Below, in pieces: positions 48,468 through 58,321 of a stretch of 64,000 bases of DNA. The stretch comes from Sulfolobus sp. A20 (GTDB lineage: Archaea; Thermoproteota; Thermoprotei_A; Sulfolobales; Sulfolobaceae). Location: NCBI RefSeq assembly GCF_001719125.1, contig NZ_CP017006.1:1364001-1428000 (forward strand), written 5' to 3'. The notes under the pieces are model-generated. The model saw nothing but the letters and a program-made list of their open reading frames with translations. It made no database searches and was not told the DNA's origin. How positions within the stretch are numbered: position 1 is the first letter of the stretch; each line of letters starts with the position of its first letter. Position numbers and translations under genes: made by a program.

Positions 48468-49145
48468 ATGAGAGATACTTCTTATGTAAGTCTCACAATA
48501 AAGCATAACGGGTGTTGGTCTGAGCTAACAAATTTCACTTATGCTGATTCCCTTATTAACGTAGAGTATTCTAGTTTTGGAATTCTTAAAGCGAACAGAA
48601 TTACAATGATTAGGGGTAGGAGTGATGAGGGTAAATCGAAGCTAAGGTATGCTTTAGATAGGGATAGTAGCATAATAAATTATGACTTGTGGAACGTTTT
48701 AACTACGAATAGATACTCAGTATTCATTATATCAATGCTTCAAGATGCTGATAAAGCAGTAATAAGTAGACTTAACTCTAAGGGAGTATTACTGATAAAC
48801 GCTACTATTAAGGATGGCTTAGAGTATTATGATGTTTTACTTAACATACCTCCTAAAACCTTTGTTAACAGTTTGCAAAAAAGTGATAGTAGAATTGAAA
48901 TTATAAACTTCACTGAAAGAGATTTAAATGAGAAAAACTTATTTAAAGCGATATCTAGGAATGTAGGAGAGATGCTATTAACTGATAACGAAAGAAAAGT
49001 TATTACTAGAGCTAGAGAGCTAGGTTATTTAAATTCTCCTAGGAAGATGAGACTAGATGATGTGGCAAAAGAGCTCGGTAAAAGTAAGATGTATGTATCC
49101 CTATCTATGAGAAGCATTTTTAGGAAATTATCTAACTTAGTTTGA
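48468..49145 (+). CDS. HTH_10 (Bat-like) transcriptional regulator, paralogue R6
   Basis: A 225-residue paralogue. His-Asn-Gly-Cys-Trp-Ser (Cys16, Trp17) is at the N-terminus. The C-terminal HTH (about 168-222) has Leu-Thr-Asp-Asn-Glu, Gly-Tyr-Leu-Asn-Ser-Pro-Arg, Gly-Lys-Ser-Lys and Met-Arg-Ser. It starts 163 bases after the nucleoside hydrolase stop on the same strand and lies before an acyl-CoA synthetase gene; either could be its target. Confidence 0.8.
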   Translation: MRDTSYVSLTIKHNGCWSELTNFTYADSLINVEYSSFGILKANRITMIRGRSDEGKSKLRYALDRDSSIINYDLWNVLTTNRYSVFIISMLQDADKAVISRLNSKGVLLINATIKDGLEYYDVLLNIPPKTFVNSLQKSDSRIEIINFTERDLNEKNLFKAISRNVGEMLLTDNERKVITRARELGYLNSPRKMRLDDVAKELGKSKMYVSLSMRSIFRKLSNLV

Positions 49146-49190
49146 TAAAAGAACGGCAAACCTCGCCTTTTAGGGCGGGCAGAAGGTTAG
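49142..49190 (+). repeat. Mini-hairpin element at the end of R6
   Basis: Begins at the R6 stop codon: ttgataaaagaacggcaa, stem acctcgcc/gggcggg, tail cagaaggttag. It could also act as a termination-linked hairpin for R6. Confidence 0.55.
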
Positions 49191-49325
49191 TATTATATAG
49201 AATAGCCTTTATCAATTTCTAGATATACTTGTAAAGTATATGGTATTTAAATTGTCTTCCACAAGTATAACTCTGACATCTTTCATCATAAAAATTTTTA
49301 GCTTCCTATAAGAGGTGGAAAATTC

Positions 49326-50861
49326 ATGATTAAGGGAGAAGAGGCAAAAGAATTGTACATTCCAATTATACAACCAAAAATTTTAGAGGAAAGTAGTCAC
49401 AAATATAAGGATCGTGTTGTCTTATCATACTTTAAGAGGAATATATACTATGATGATTTATTAAGAATGATTAACTCTGTTTCCCAGCAATTATCAGAAA
49501 AAGTAAACAAGGGAGACGTGGTAATATTAGCTACACAAAATATACCTCAGTTCATAATAGTTGAGTACGCAGTCTGGAGTTTAGGGGGGATTGTATTACC
49601 AGTTAATCCAGCTTACTCTGCTAGAGAATTAGAATTTCTCGTTAATGACTCTGGAGCGAAGTTAATGATAGCCTCATGTGAGGCTACTAAGGCTAACATA
49701 GAGACGATAACTACAAATCCTAACACTTTTGCAGAAATTCCCAGTGAGTATAAGGAGAAATGGAAGATAAATGATGAATGTGAGGAAATGTTAGATCTAA
49801 AAAGCAATAAGAAGGGGATAAGAAGAGATGTAAAGCCATCAGATATAGCTTTACTAGTTTACACCTCCGGGACTACGGGAAAACCCAAGGGAGTGCCTAT
49901 AACTCATGCCAATATTTATGCTTCAACATGGATATATAATAAGTGGTTTAAATTTAATGAAAATGATAAAGTATTAGGTATAGCCCCATTTTTTCACATA
50001 ACCGGGCAAATATTTCACATAACTACCTCAATTTACTCTGGCTCATCAATATCAACGTTCTTCCGCTTTGATCCCAATTTATCTTTACAAACGGTCGAAG
50101 AAGAGAAGACTACAATTACTATGGCTGTCGCTACTACCTATAGGGCAATGTTAAACGTGTACGATAAACAAGATCTATCTAGTATGAGAGTATGGTCGTC
50201 TGGAGGAATGGCTATGCCTAAAGCTTTAGAAGAGGAATGGAAAGTTAAAGTTGGAACTTACATTTACATGGCTTGGGGATTAACAGAAACTACTTCTCCA
50301 GCTACCTTATGGCCTTATCCCTATGAAGGAAAGTTACCGATTGATCCAGAAACGGATATTGTTAGTTCCGGAGTACCAGTTTACGAAACTGAAATTGAAA
50401 TAGCTCAAGATGGCGAGGTACTTGTTAGAGGACCTCAAGTGGTTAAAGGTTATTGGAAGTTAGGAGAATTTAAAGATGGGTGGCTTCCAACTGGGGATTT
50501 AGGTAAAATAGTTGACGGATGGATTTACATTTTGGACAGAAAGAAAGATATAATTAATACCTCTGGATTTAAGGTAATGCCCAGAGAGGTTGAAGAGGTT
50601 ATCTATAAGCATCCTGCAGTTGATGAAGTAGCAGTAGTCGGCTTACCAGATGCTTACAGAGGAGAGGCTGTAGTAGCTTTCGTTAAGTTAAGACAAGGTT
50701 TTATTCCATCAGAAGAATTAGCAAAGGATATCATTAATCACTGTAGGAAGAATCTAGCGCCTTATAAGGTTCCTAGAGAGGTCAGATTTACGAATGAGAT
50801 CCCTAAAACTCCTTCTGGGAAAATTATGAGAAGGGTTTTCAAAGGTGATTCCTTAGGCTAG
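49326..50861 (+). CDS. Acyl-CoA synthetase (AMP-forming)
   Basis: A 511-residue AMP-binding enzyme that activates a carboxylic acid with ATP and CoA. The P-loop motif Val-Tyr-Thr-Ser-Gly-Thr-Thr-Gly-Lys-Pro-Lys-Gly is at 178-189, followed by Gly-Trp-Leu-Pro-Thr-Gly-Asp-Leu-Gly and the C-terminal catalytic lysine motif Lys-Thr-Pro-Ser-Gly-Lys. A GAGGTGG ribosome site precedes the ATG, so the message has a leader. Medium-chain or aromatic acids are possible substrates; the sequence does not decide. Confidence 0.9.
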   Translation: MIKGEEAKELYIPIIQPKILEESSHKYKDRVVLSYFKRNIYYDDLLRMINSVSQQLSEKVNKGDVVILATQNIPQFIIVEYAVWSLGGIVLPVNPAYSARELEFLVNDSGAKLMIASCEATKANIETITTNPNTFAEIPSEYKEKWKINDECEEMLDLKSNKKGIRRDVKPSDIALLVYTSGTTGKPKGVPITHANIYASTWIYNKWFKFNENDKVLGIAPFFHITGQIFHITTSIYSGSSISTFFRFDPNLSLQTVEEEKTTITMAVATTYRAMLNVYDKQDLSSMRVWSSGGMAMPKALEEEWKVKVGTYIYMAWGLTETTSPATLWPYPYEGKLPIDPETDIVSSGVPVYETEIEIAQDGEVLVRGPQVVKGYWKLGEFKDGWLPTGDLGKIVDGWIYILDRKKDIINTSGFKVMPREVEEVIYKHPAVDEVAVVGLPDAYRGEAVVAFVKLRQGFIPSEELAKDIINHCRKNLAPYKVPREVRFTNEIPKTPSGKIMRRVFKGDSLG

Positions 50862-51039
50862 TTAGTTTGGTGAAGCTATTGAACTAACGTATAGATAGAG
50901 CGCCTTCCTCTTTTTCCTCACTTTGTAAGCCTTCCTAATGAATCGATAGAGTATTAACTTCATCTATAATAGGCTTTCGTTAAAAAGGGGAGATAAATCT
51001 AGGCGCTTTAAGGTGTTGGAAGAGGTTGGAGCTCTAATT

Positions 51040-53055
51040 TTAGAAGAGAAAGCTCCAGACGCTAGGACTACCTATGTAATGGTCTAAATAGTTTACAATA
51101 GGCTCAGGTTTACCATTACGAGCGTTAATCTTAGAAGGCTGATCCCAAGTTAATCCATTCTCGACTAGATTTTTCCACTCCTTCTCAGCTAACTTCAAGA
51201 AGTCTGTAATACCATACTTATACCCCAGCCAAGAAATGGCAAAGACCATTCTGGGCCATGAGGAGTAAGTCTGTTGGCTGTAATTCATTATTTCGCCCTT
51301 ATCACTAACTAAGTTTGGAGTACAGTACTTTGATGCATTACCGTTTAAATTTAAGATACAATTTAACGCACTAACTATTTTTTCCTCTTCCATAATTTTT
51401 TCTAATCCCAGTAAAGAAGTCCACCATTCTCCGAAAATCTGGGCTATGAAACAGCCATCCAAATTATCTGAGGGTTTGAAATACTTTCCATTGAACATCT
51501 TTCTATACACTTCTCTTGCTATTTTTAGCTTCTCCTCTACATTACTTAGCGTCTTATTATCTTTCATCAACTTAGCGATTTGCTCCATGGCGATTAGAGA
51601 GGCTATATACAGAGAAGAAGTGTAACTATCATGACCTTTAATTATAGTAGCGTCAAACGCGTTGTCCATTTCTCCCTCCAGGTAGGGTAATCCATCCTTA
51701 CATACGTCAAACTCCCACTCCATTGCTTTGACTAAGCTAGGGTATATCTCCCTTAAGAACTCTAAATCATTAGTAAACTTGAAGTATCTATATACTAATA
51801 AAATAAATGTTGGATTCATATCTTTCCACCTTGGTGGAGAAGTTGTGCCATCTATTGGAGAATCTAAGGAATTGTATCCTAAGTCATGTGGAACATAGCC
51901 GTCTTCTCTAATCTGACTTGAAAGGGTTTTAAGAAACGATTTTTCTAATTCCGGAAACATTAATAAAACTGGTAATGAACCAAATTCATAACAAGTCCCA
52001 ATCGTACCTAGATAGGGGCAGTTCTCTGGTGCTTCATAGATTGCAAACCTCCCCTTTTCGTCAAGCCAAGTGCTTGTAGAAAGTATGTACGCACTATTTA
52101 TTATTGCATCTTTAAGCCAATCTGGAAAATAGTTTGGCAAATTTTTATGCCATTCTTCACTTTTTCTCCTTAACTCTTCATAGTTCTCCATGAAGTACTT
52201 GGCAATTTCGTAAGAGTTCTTGAAGAAGTTGTGGTAATAATGTCCATAAGGGTAAAATACATATTTTCCTGTTATATACCAAGAGTAAGCAAATCTTACC
52301 TCTTCATTCTCCTCATATTCCGATATTATTATACTGGCAGGTTCATCTCTATGACCTTGAACTTCGTGGATATCATCAACTGGTATTTTATCTTTGTCCA
52401 AATTTTGCCAAGGCTCTTCGTTTTCGTACTGATTTAACCAATAATTCAAACTTTCACTTGGTTTCTTCTTTAAGTTATATTGGGTGATGATATGTTTAGC
52501 TTTATTTACTATTAATGTTGCATCACCTTTAGCTGGATCGTATTCATTTGCTTTAAGATTTTTATGTATAACTGCATTATCACTAATTCTTTCGTTAATC
52601 CTTCCTATACTAGTAGTTCCAATTATGTTAGGCATAGATATAGATATTATACCATTTTTGCTTCCAATTATAGTTATAGTAATGCCTACTACGGGTAAAG
52701 TAGAATTCTTTAAATCTCGGGGGATTATAGGTGAGAAAGCTTCTAGCTTGATTGAAATGTTATCAATTTTACCTAATACCTTAACAAAAGGATATCTTCC
52801 TTCGTAAGTAATTTCTCCTTGATATTCCCTAATTGTTGATAAACCGCTATTCTTCTGAAAGAGGAATCCTTGAGATTTCTCTCTAGGCTTTATAAAAACG
52901 TGAAAACCCCTAAGCAGTCTTATGGGATTATTCCAATTATTTAATATCGAAACATTTACCATCCTCACTTTATTATCTAATTCTATCTTACCAGCCCCTA
53001 TTCCTCCTAAAGGAACGCCAGACGAGAGTTTACTGTCACTGCTATAAATAACCAT
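51040..53055 (-). CDS. GH116 family beta-glycosidase (SSO1353-like)
   Basis: A 671-residue glycosidase of family 116, with an N-terminal beta-sandwich domain (about 1-290) and an (alpha/alpha)6 catalytic domain. Residues match those established for S. solfataricus SSO1353 with a constant offset of six: nucleophile Glu341, Asp412, Asp464 and acid/base Asp468. The family cleaves beta-glucosides, xylosides or N-acetylglucosaminides. No signal peptide is seen, so it acts in the cytoplasm on imported oligosaccharides. A TATA-like actttataact lies about 35 bases upstream. It stands alone. Confidence 0.92.
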   Translation of the reverse strand: MVIYSSDSKLSSGVPLGGIGAGKIELDNKVRMVNVSILNNWNNPIRLLRGFHVFIKPREKSQGFLFQKNSGLSTIREYQGEITYEGRYPFVKVLGKIDNISIKLEAFSPIIPRDLKNSTLPVVGITITIIGSKNGIISISMPNIIGTTSIGRINERISDNAVIHKNLKANEYDPAKGDATLIVNKAKHIITQYNLKKKPSESLNYWLNQYENEEPWQNLDKDKIPVDDIHEVQGHRDEPASIIISEYEENEEVRFAYSWYITGKYVFYPYGHYYHNFFKNSYEIAKYFMENYEELRRKSEEWHKNLPNYFPDWLKDAIINSAYILSTSTWLDEKGRFAIYEAPENCPYLGTIGTCYEFGSLPVLLMFPELEKSFLKTLSSQIREDGYVPHDLGYNSLDSPIDGTTSPPRWKDMNPTFILLVYRYFKFTNDLEFLREIYPSLVKAMEWEFDVCKDGLPYLEGEMDNAFDATIIKGHDSYTSSLYIASLIAMEQIAKLMKDNKTLSNVEEKLKIAREVYRKMFNGKYFKPSDNLDGCFIAQIFGEWWTSLLGLEKIMEEEKIVSALNCILNLNGNASKYCTPNLVSDKGEIMNYSQQTYSSWPRMVFAISWLGYKYGITDFLKLAEKEWKNLVENGLTWDQPSKINARNGKPEPIVNYLDHYIGSPSVWSFLF

Positions 53056-53416
<361 letters not shown>

Positions 53417-54442
53417 TTATGGTATTAGTACAGCTCTTCCTAATATCTGTCCTCTCTTCAATTCCTCTAAAGCTTGATTAGCTTCTGTAAGTGAGAAAGT
53501 CTTAACATTTACCCTCACCTTACCCTGGACATATAGTTCAACTAGTTCAGCTAACTCATTATACGTGCCTACTAAATTTCCAACTACGCTTATCTCTCTG
53601 CTGATGAAATCCACCGTTAGATCTCTGAACTCTCCACCATAACCTACTATAGAATACAACCCTCCCTTCCTTATCATTTGAAGCGAATCTCTAGGAGTGT
53701 TATGCTCACCTACGAAATCAATTACCACGTCAACGCCTACATTATCAGTTATCTTCTTAATCTCATCTATTGCGTCCTTAGCTAATATCGTATAATCTGC
53801 TCCTAACTCCTTTGCGAACTTTAATTTTCGTTCATCAATATCAATTGCTATGATTTTAGCTGATGTTAATGCTTTAGCTACTTGTAAACCTATATGACCT
53901 AAACCTCCTACGCCAATTATTGCTAAAAACGTGCCGGGATAAAGTTCTTTAGAAACTTTCTTTACTGCATGATATGCAGTTAATCCTGCATCAGCTAATG
54001 GAGCCATCGAAACTAAATCAACACCCTTAGGTACCTTTACAGCTGAAAAAGCTGACGTCTTCAGATATTCTGCATATCCTCCATCAGTACCATCTAAACC
54101 TGGAAACTTTCCATTAACACAATGCATGTCATTTCCAGCTCTACAAGCCTTACATCTCCTACAAGTTATAAATGGGTGTAATATTACTTGATCCCCTCTC
54201 TGTAGCCAATCAACATTATCACTAACTTCTTCAACTATTCCTACGTTCTCATGTCCTATTGCAAAAGGTAGTTTTGGATTAAAGATATCCTTCCATACTC
54301 CTTCTTGGATATGCAAATCAGTTCTACAAACCCCAGCCCCTCTTATCTTAACAATTATGTCATAAGGCGAGGTAATTTTAGGCTCTGGGACTTCATCTAC
54401 ACTTAATGGTTTATTATACTCGTGAATCCTTACAGCCTTCAT
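53417..54442 (-). CDS. Zinc-dependent alcohol dehydrogenase (MDR family)
   Basis: A 341-residue medium-chain dehydrogenase. Catalytic-zinc residues Cys39, His64 and Glu65, four structural-zinc cysteines (94, 97, 100, 108) and the Rossmann Gly-Val-Gly-Gly-Leu-Gly are present. The ATG overlaps the stop of the MIP18-like gene (ATGA). Third gene of an operon with an amidohydrolase and a MIP18-like protein, a trio recalled from bacterial propane-monooxygenase clusters; oxidation of a short-chain alcohol is plausible. Confidence 0.92.
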   Translation of the reverse strand: MKAVRIHEYNKPLSVDEVPEPKITSPYDIIVKIRGAGVCRTDLHIQEGVWKDIFNPKLPFAIGHENVGIVEEVSDNVDWLQRGDQVILHPFITCRRCKACRAGNDMHCVNGKFPGLDGTDGGYAEYLKTSAFSAVKVPKGVDLVSMAPLADAGLTAYHAVKKVSKELYPGTFLAIIGVGGLGHIGLQVAKALTSAKIIAIDIDERKLKFAKELGADYTILAKDAIDEIKKITDNVGVDVVIDFVGEHNTPRDSLQMIRKGGLYSIVGYGGEFRDLTVDFISREISVVGNLVGTYNELAELVELYVQGKVRVNVKTFSLTEANQALEELKRGQILGRAVLIP

Positions 54443-54864
54443 TTCTCTTTCGCCTCAGCTATTAGTTTGCAGAACTCCCCGTTTATACTTAACGAAAGTT
54501 TAGTTAATCTATCTTCTTTACCTCTTTTCTCTACCATAAACTTATTCCTAACCTCTTCATAATGATTTCCTATTGCCTCATCTTGATAACATTCTTTAAA
54601 TGTTAACCCTCTATTGATACATTCACTTAATCTCTTAGCATCGTGATGGTCAATAACGTTTATTATTACATTAGGTAATTTTCTCTTAATATCTTCCATT
54701 ATCATATAAAGAAATATTGGCGGCCAGAAGAAGGTTGGAGGAGAAATAGTAATTGTCAACTTACCATTTTTATCGATATTATAACCCTTCAAGAACTTCA
54801 AATCAATAATGGAATTGTTAGTTTCTGGATCTATTACCTCCTTGATTATATCCTCTATATTCAT
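54439..54864 (-). CDS. MIP18/DUF59-like protein
   Basis: A small protein of 141 residues from the ATG at 54864, which follows a GTGAT ribosome site; a TTG two codons earlier is less likely. The N-terminal half has the DUF59 pattern (Ile-Asp-Pro-Glu-Thr-Asn-Asn-Ser-Ile-Ile-Asp-Leu, then Leu-Thr-Ile-Thr-Ile-Ser-Pro-Pro-Thr). Typical members help iron-sulfur or other metal-centre assembly. The C-terminal Cys pair region is not the usual short DUF59 ending. Position between amidohydrolase and alcohol dehydrogenase genes suggests it helps mature an oxygenase or dehydrogenase. Confidence 0.75.
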   Translation of the reverse strand: MNIEDIIKEVIDPETNNSIIDLKFLKGYNIDKNGKLTITISPPTFFWPPIFLYMIMEDIKRKLPNVIINVIDHHDAKRLSECINRGLTFKECYQDEAIGNHYEEVRNKFMVEKRGKEDRLTKLSLSINGEFCKLIAEAKEK

Positions 54865-54874
54865 GTTCAATCAC

Positions 54875-55951
54875 TTATAATTTAACTTGTAACACGTTCC
54901 TTCTTTTAGAAATCTCATCTTCTCTTTTTACCACTTCTTCTATCGGAATTCCCCATAACTTAGCAGAGTTCTCATATAATATCTTCTTCTTCACGTCTAA
55001 CGTCAATTCAACACCATATTCTCTCTCAATATCTTTAGGTAGTTCGAACTTTATGAAGTCCTCTATTATCCACTTTGGATTCCATATTGCATAATCTGAA
55101 CCATAAAGTATTCTATCCGGTCCTAGCCAGAAGAGCAGTTCAGCCATGATTTGGGCAAAATATCTAGGCCTTTTCCTTATGAAAGCTGTCGCAACAGCTA
55201 AACCAGCGTAAACGTTCTTATCCTGAACCCCTATCCAGCAGAAGTCGTCTAATCTAGGTAAGCCTACATGAGTTACAACAAATTTCATCTCTGGAAAAGA
55301 TGATGCTGCAGAGTCAACGTCTTTAACGTCAAATGCGTCCTTATCTAAAGGCCAAACCGTTGGACCCTTGTGTGGGACTAATATCTCTATTCCCAATGAT
55401 TTGCTGAACTCTATGAACTCGAAAGCCTCTTTAGAGTCTAATCTCCAGCCTCTGGATAAACTGCCATTAATCTCCTTCCATTCAGCGGTGTATAACTTTA
55501 CGTGCTTCATTTGCCATGGTTTAACCCTATACTTTCTAACGTCTTCTTCTAGTTGCCTTTTACCCTCTTCACCATCTCTAGGATCCCATCTAGTACCTAT
55601 AACAAACTTGTAGGGATTTTCTAATGCTAACTTTCCAAACTCCTCAGTATTGCCAAAAGGTCTTCTATAAAAGTAAAGTAAATACTGGGGCTGAGTTATG
55701 GCAACATCTACATAACCCTTAATCATTACATCTTCTATCATTCTATTATGCCCATAGTACTTGAACGTGTTAAAATCCATGATATAATCTTCTGGGCTAA
55801 GACTCTTATGGTAGTCATAAAAACAATTTATCCATCCTTTACCTAATTCTGGTCTTAGCCAATTATCTTCATCAGCTCTCCAAACGTGGACGTGATAATC
55901 TATTACCGGTATTTCATGCCTTTTTCCTTCTTGGGTTTCAACTATTATCAT
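54875..55951 (-). CDS. Amidohydrolase 2 family protein (decarboxylase-type)
   Basis: A protein of 358 residues from the ATG at 55951; the TTG three codons upstream is the alternative. It has the metal motif Asp-Tyr-His-Val-His (His20, His22), a later Thr-His-Val-Gly-Leu-Pro-Arg and Gly-Ser-Asp-Tyr-Ala-Ile-Trp with the catalytic aspartate. Relatives include aminocarboxymuconate-semialdehyde decarboxylase and resorcylate decarboxylases. First gene of the operon; a TATA-like ccttatatgc lies upstream. Substrate unknown. Confidence 0.85.
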   Translation of the reverse strand: MIIVETQEGKRHEIPVIDYHVHVWRADEDNWLRPELGKGWINCFYDYHKSLSPEDYIMDFNTFKYYGHNRMIEDVMIKGYVDVAITQPQYLLYFYRRPFGNTEEFGKLALENPYKFVIGTRWDPRDGEEGKRQLEEDVRKYRVKPWQMKHVKLYTAEWKEINGSLSRGWRLDSKEAFEFIEFSKSLGIEILVPHKGPTVWPLDKDAFDVKDVDSAASSFPEMKFVVTHVGLPRLDDFCWIGVQDKNVYAGLAVATAFIRKRPRYFAQIMAELLFWLGPDRILYGSDYAIWNPKWIIEDFIKFELPKDIEREYGVELTLDVKKKILYENSAKLWGIPIEEVVKREDEISKRRNVLQVKL

Positions 55952-55960
55952 ATTAATCAA

Positions 55961-56407
55961 TTTAATATTATCTCTTTAGCATATAAGGATTATCGTGATA
56001 ATAAGCATAATAAGGATTAAGATAGTTCGAATTTGATGTAGTGGATGATAAATATAAGGTGGTAAAACTAACTCCCCCTTTAGAGGGGTTCCCCTCATCG
56101 ATTCTGAATTGTATCTCTTATCTTTAAGGGGCAGTTAAGACACTCGGATTACCATAAGTATTATTATTATAACAACACCACGATCTTTCTCATAACCACA
56201 ATTTACACAACGATAGTACTTATGAGTAAAAGGCATATCGCATAGGAAAATCTATAACGCCAATAAGCTATATATAAGCATGCATTCCTAGACTTTTTAG
56301 AAAGTGAGTTTCGTCATTTATGGCAGGGAGGAAGTCAGTTATACACTAGATTACTTCCGGTTTATTATCCGAAAATATAATAAAGGAAGATATTAGAATA
56401 AGATAGA
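55961..56407. mobile_element. Gap with TnpB 3' remnant and a mini-hairpin
   Basis: On the minus strand 56068-56260 reads as a TnpB C-terminus ([11 protein letters not shown]) running into a right end with aatcgatgag, stem and gagttag. A plus-strand mini-hairpin (56288-56336, ending aggaagtcag) follows. The TATA-like aaatataataaag of the next gene lies at about 56374-56386. Confidence 0.65.
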
Positions 56408-56962
56408 ATGTTAGCATATGTGTTTTGGCATCAAAGAGGAAGTGAGTTTACTGAAAAGGAATATGATGATGCATTGATAAGTTTTCATAAGTATTATAAT
56501 AATAACGTCAAGGTCAAAGGTTACCTAGGCTCTATAGTAGTAAAAGTCGATTATGTCCCTTGGTCTAATGAATCTGCATACGAGGACTGGTATTTTATAG
56601 AAAGTTCTAAAACTTTGGATATACTTAACGATTCTATAGTAAACGATCCCAGTACTAAACGGGTGCACGATATAATCGCCAAAATGGCTAGAAATGGAAA
56701 AGGCGGGTTATATAAACTATTAAGAGGTGAGTTTAAGACTCCATCGTTAAAGTACGCTTATTGGATTTCGAAACCGTTAGGCTTAAAGTATGAGGATTTT
56801 TACACTGAAATATATGCTTTTGCAAAAAATTTATGGAGAAAGCAGTTAGCTATGTCTCCATTAACTGAGTTCGTGGTATTTTCCAATGAGGAGATTGATA
56901 TTAATCAGAAGTTCTCGCCCATAAAACAAAGGAGAGAATTGATTTACTCGTATTTTAATTAG
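56408..56962 (+). CDS. Protein of unknown function
   Basis: A 184-residue protein I do not recognise. It opens with Met-Leu-Ala-Tyr-Val-Phe-Trp-His, resembling the beta strand of a dimeric ferredoxin-like (EthD-type) barrel, and is rich in Tyr and Trp; no membrane segment or signal is seen. A TATA box about 28 bases before the ATG supports a real leaderless gene. Neighbours give no functional hint. Confidence 0.6.
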   Translation: MLAYVFWHQRGSEFTEKEYDDALISFHKYYNNNVKVKGYLGSIVVKVDYVPWSNESAYEDWYFIESSKTLDILNDSIVNDPSTKRVHDIIAKMARNGKGGLYKLLRGEFKTPSLKYAYWISKPLGLKYEDFYTEIYAFAKNLWRKQLAMSPLTEFVVFSNEEIDINQKFSPIKQRRELIYSYFN

Positions 56963-57378
56963 AACGTCATTACTGAAGTTTTTATGAATAAAATATTATG
57001 AGAGTATAAGAAATCACTAAATAAGAGCCTAATAATATTGTCAGCCTTAAGATTTTTAGGAATAGTTTCTTTTAAGTTTCTTGTAGTGTTACTATATATA
57101 CTAGGATAGAGTTACTTTAGTACCATAATCTTTTTTTAGGTTTTTAAATAATAATTAATTGAAAGTTAAATACGCCTTATGATACACACATTAATTCATA
57201 TTAAAATAGTTAGGAACTTTCCTATTAGCTGCATAAAATTTTTAAGTATTACGAAAGAAAATTTAGGACAAAGTGAACAATAATCGTATTCCAATCGAAA
57301 TACTTTTAATCACTTTTTAATGTTCATGATATTACGCAAAGTAAAGCTTTTAAATTACAAAGGAGTAGTTCTATAAAA
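56963..57378. other. Gap without recognised features
   Basis: About 416 A/T-rich bases. I see no gene, repeat or mobile-element end; only a TATA-like gcttttaaatt near 57346-57356 in front of the glycosyltransferase gene. Confidence 0.5.
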
Positions 57379-58107
57379 ATGCTGTCGATTGTTATACCAG
57401 CGTACAACGAAGAGAAAAGAATCAACAAGACGTTGGGTTCTTTAAAAGATTGGTTACCTAACTCAGAAATCATCGTACTATTCGATGGTAACGATAACAC
57501 TGCAGAAGTAGCTAAAATGTATGGAGTGAAAGTTATAGAGTATAAAACCAGAGTGGGTAAGGGTGCAGCCCTCAGAGATGGAATCATTAGATCAATGAAT
57601 AAAAAGATACTTCTGTTAGATGCTGACTTGCCGGTAATGAAGAATGACATTGAAAAGATATTATTAACTGATGCTGATCTAGTGTTACCCAAGAGAAAAA
57701 TTATAGGCATGCCATTGAGAAGAAGATTTTTGCATAAAGCGTTTATATTACTGGTAAAAATATTCTTTCCTAGTTTAGCAGAATTTTCCGATTTTCAATC
57801 GGGCGTTAAATTAATTGATAAGGAAAAAGTCAGTAATTTAATAGACGAATTAATTATAAATGACTTACTATTTGATGTAAACTTGATTTACGCCTTTAAG
57901 AGAAGGGGGTATAAAATAAAGGAAGTTGAAATTAGCTATATTCATGATGAAAGCAACAGTAAAATATCTAAGAAATTGGTTAAAGTAATAATACTAATGT
58001 TCTTATCCCTAGTCAAGTTGAGGGTTTACTACTCCCCACTTAGAAAGATTCTCCACACTAATACATTCAATAAGGTTCAAAGCTACATACTCAATAAGCT
58101 AAGGTAG
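57379..58107 (+). CDS. Family 2 glycosyltransferase (dolichyl-phosphate sugar synthase-like)
   Basis: A 242-residue GT-A enzyme. Ile-Pro-Ala-Tyr-Asn-Glu-Glu (6-12), Asp36 in Phe-Asp-Gly-Asn-Asp, Gly-Lys-Gly-Ala-Ala-Leu-Arg (60-66) and the metal motif Asp81-Ala-Asp83 are characteristic of dolichyl-phosphate glucose/mannose synthases. No membrane segment is obvious, so it would bind the membrane peripherally. Likely donates a lipid-linked sugar for glycoprotein or glycolipid synthesis. Confidence 0.88.
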   Translation: MLSIVIPAYNEEKRINKTLGSLKDWLPNSEIIVLFDGNDNTAEVAKMYGVKVIEYKTRVGKGAALRDGIIRSMNKKILLLDADLPVMKNDIEKILLTDADLVLPKRKIIGMPLRRRFLHKAFILLVKIFFPSLAEFSDFQSGVKLIDKEKVSNLIDELIINDLLFDVNLIYAFKRRGYKIKEVEISYIHDESNSKISKKLVKVIILMFLSLVKLRVYYSPLRKILHTNTFNKVQSYILNKLR

Positions 58108-58321
58108 CATTTTTCCACCTAATTCCTTGCCAATAATTTGAGAATATTCTTAAAGTTTCTATATTGTAGTATTGATATTTGAGAGCTATATTTTACCTAA
58201 GAGAATAAGAAATAAACGTTAAGAGTGTTATAGCTTGCAGATAGTAGTTTTAGTGGAGAAGCTTGATACAAACCAAAAATATTTACGTATAATATTTGGA
58301 TTTAATTGAATTTTAAAAAAA

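Noticed and set aside
53417-55951. A di-iron monooxygenase cluster
   Set aside because: Only accessory-type genes are present; no hydroxylase, reductase or coupling-protein gene is found in the window.
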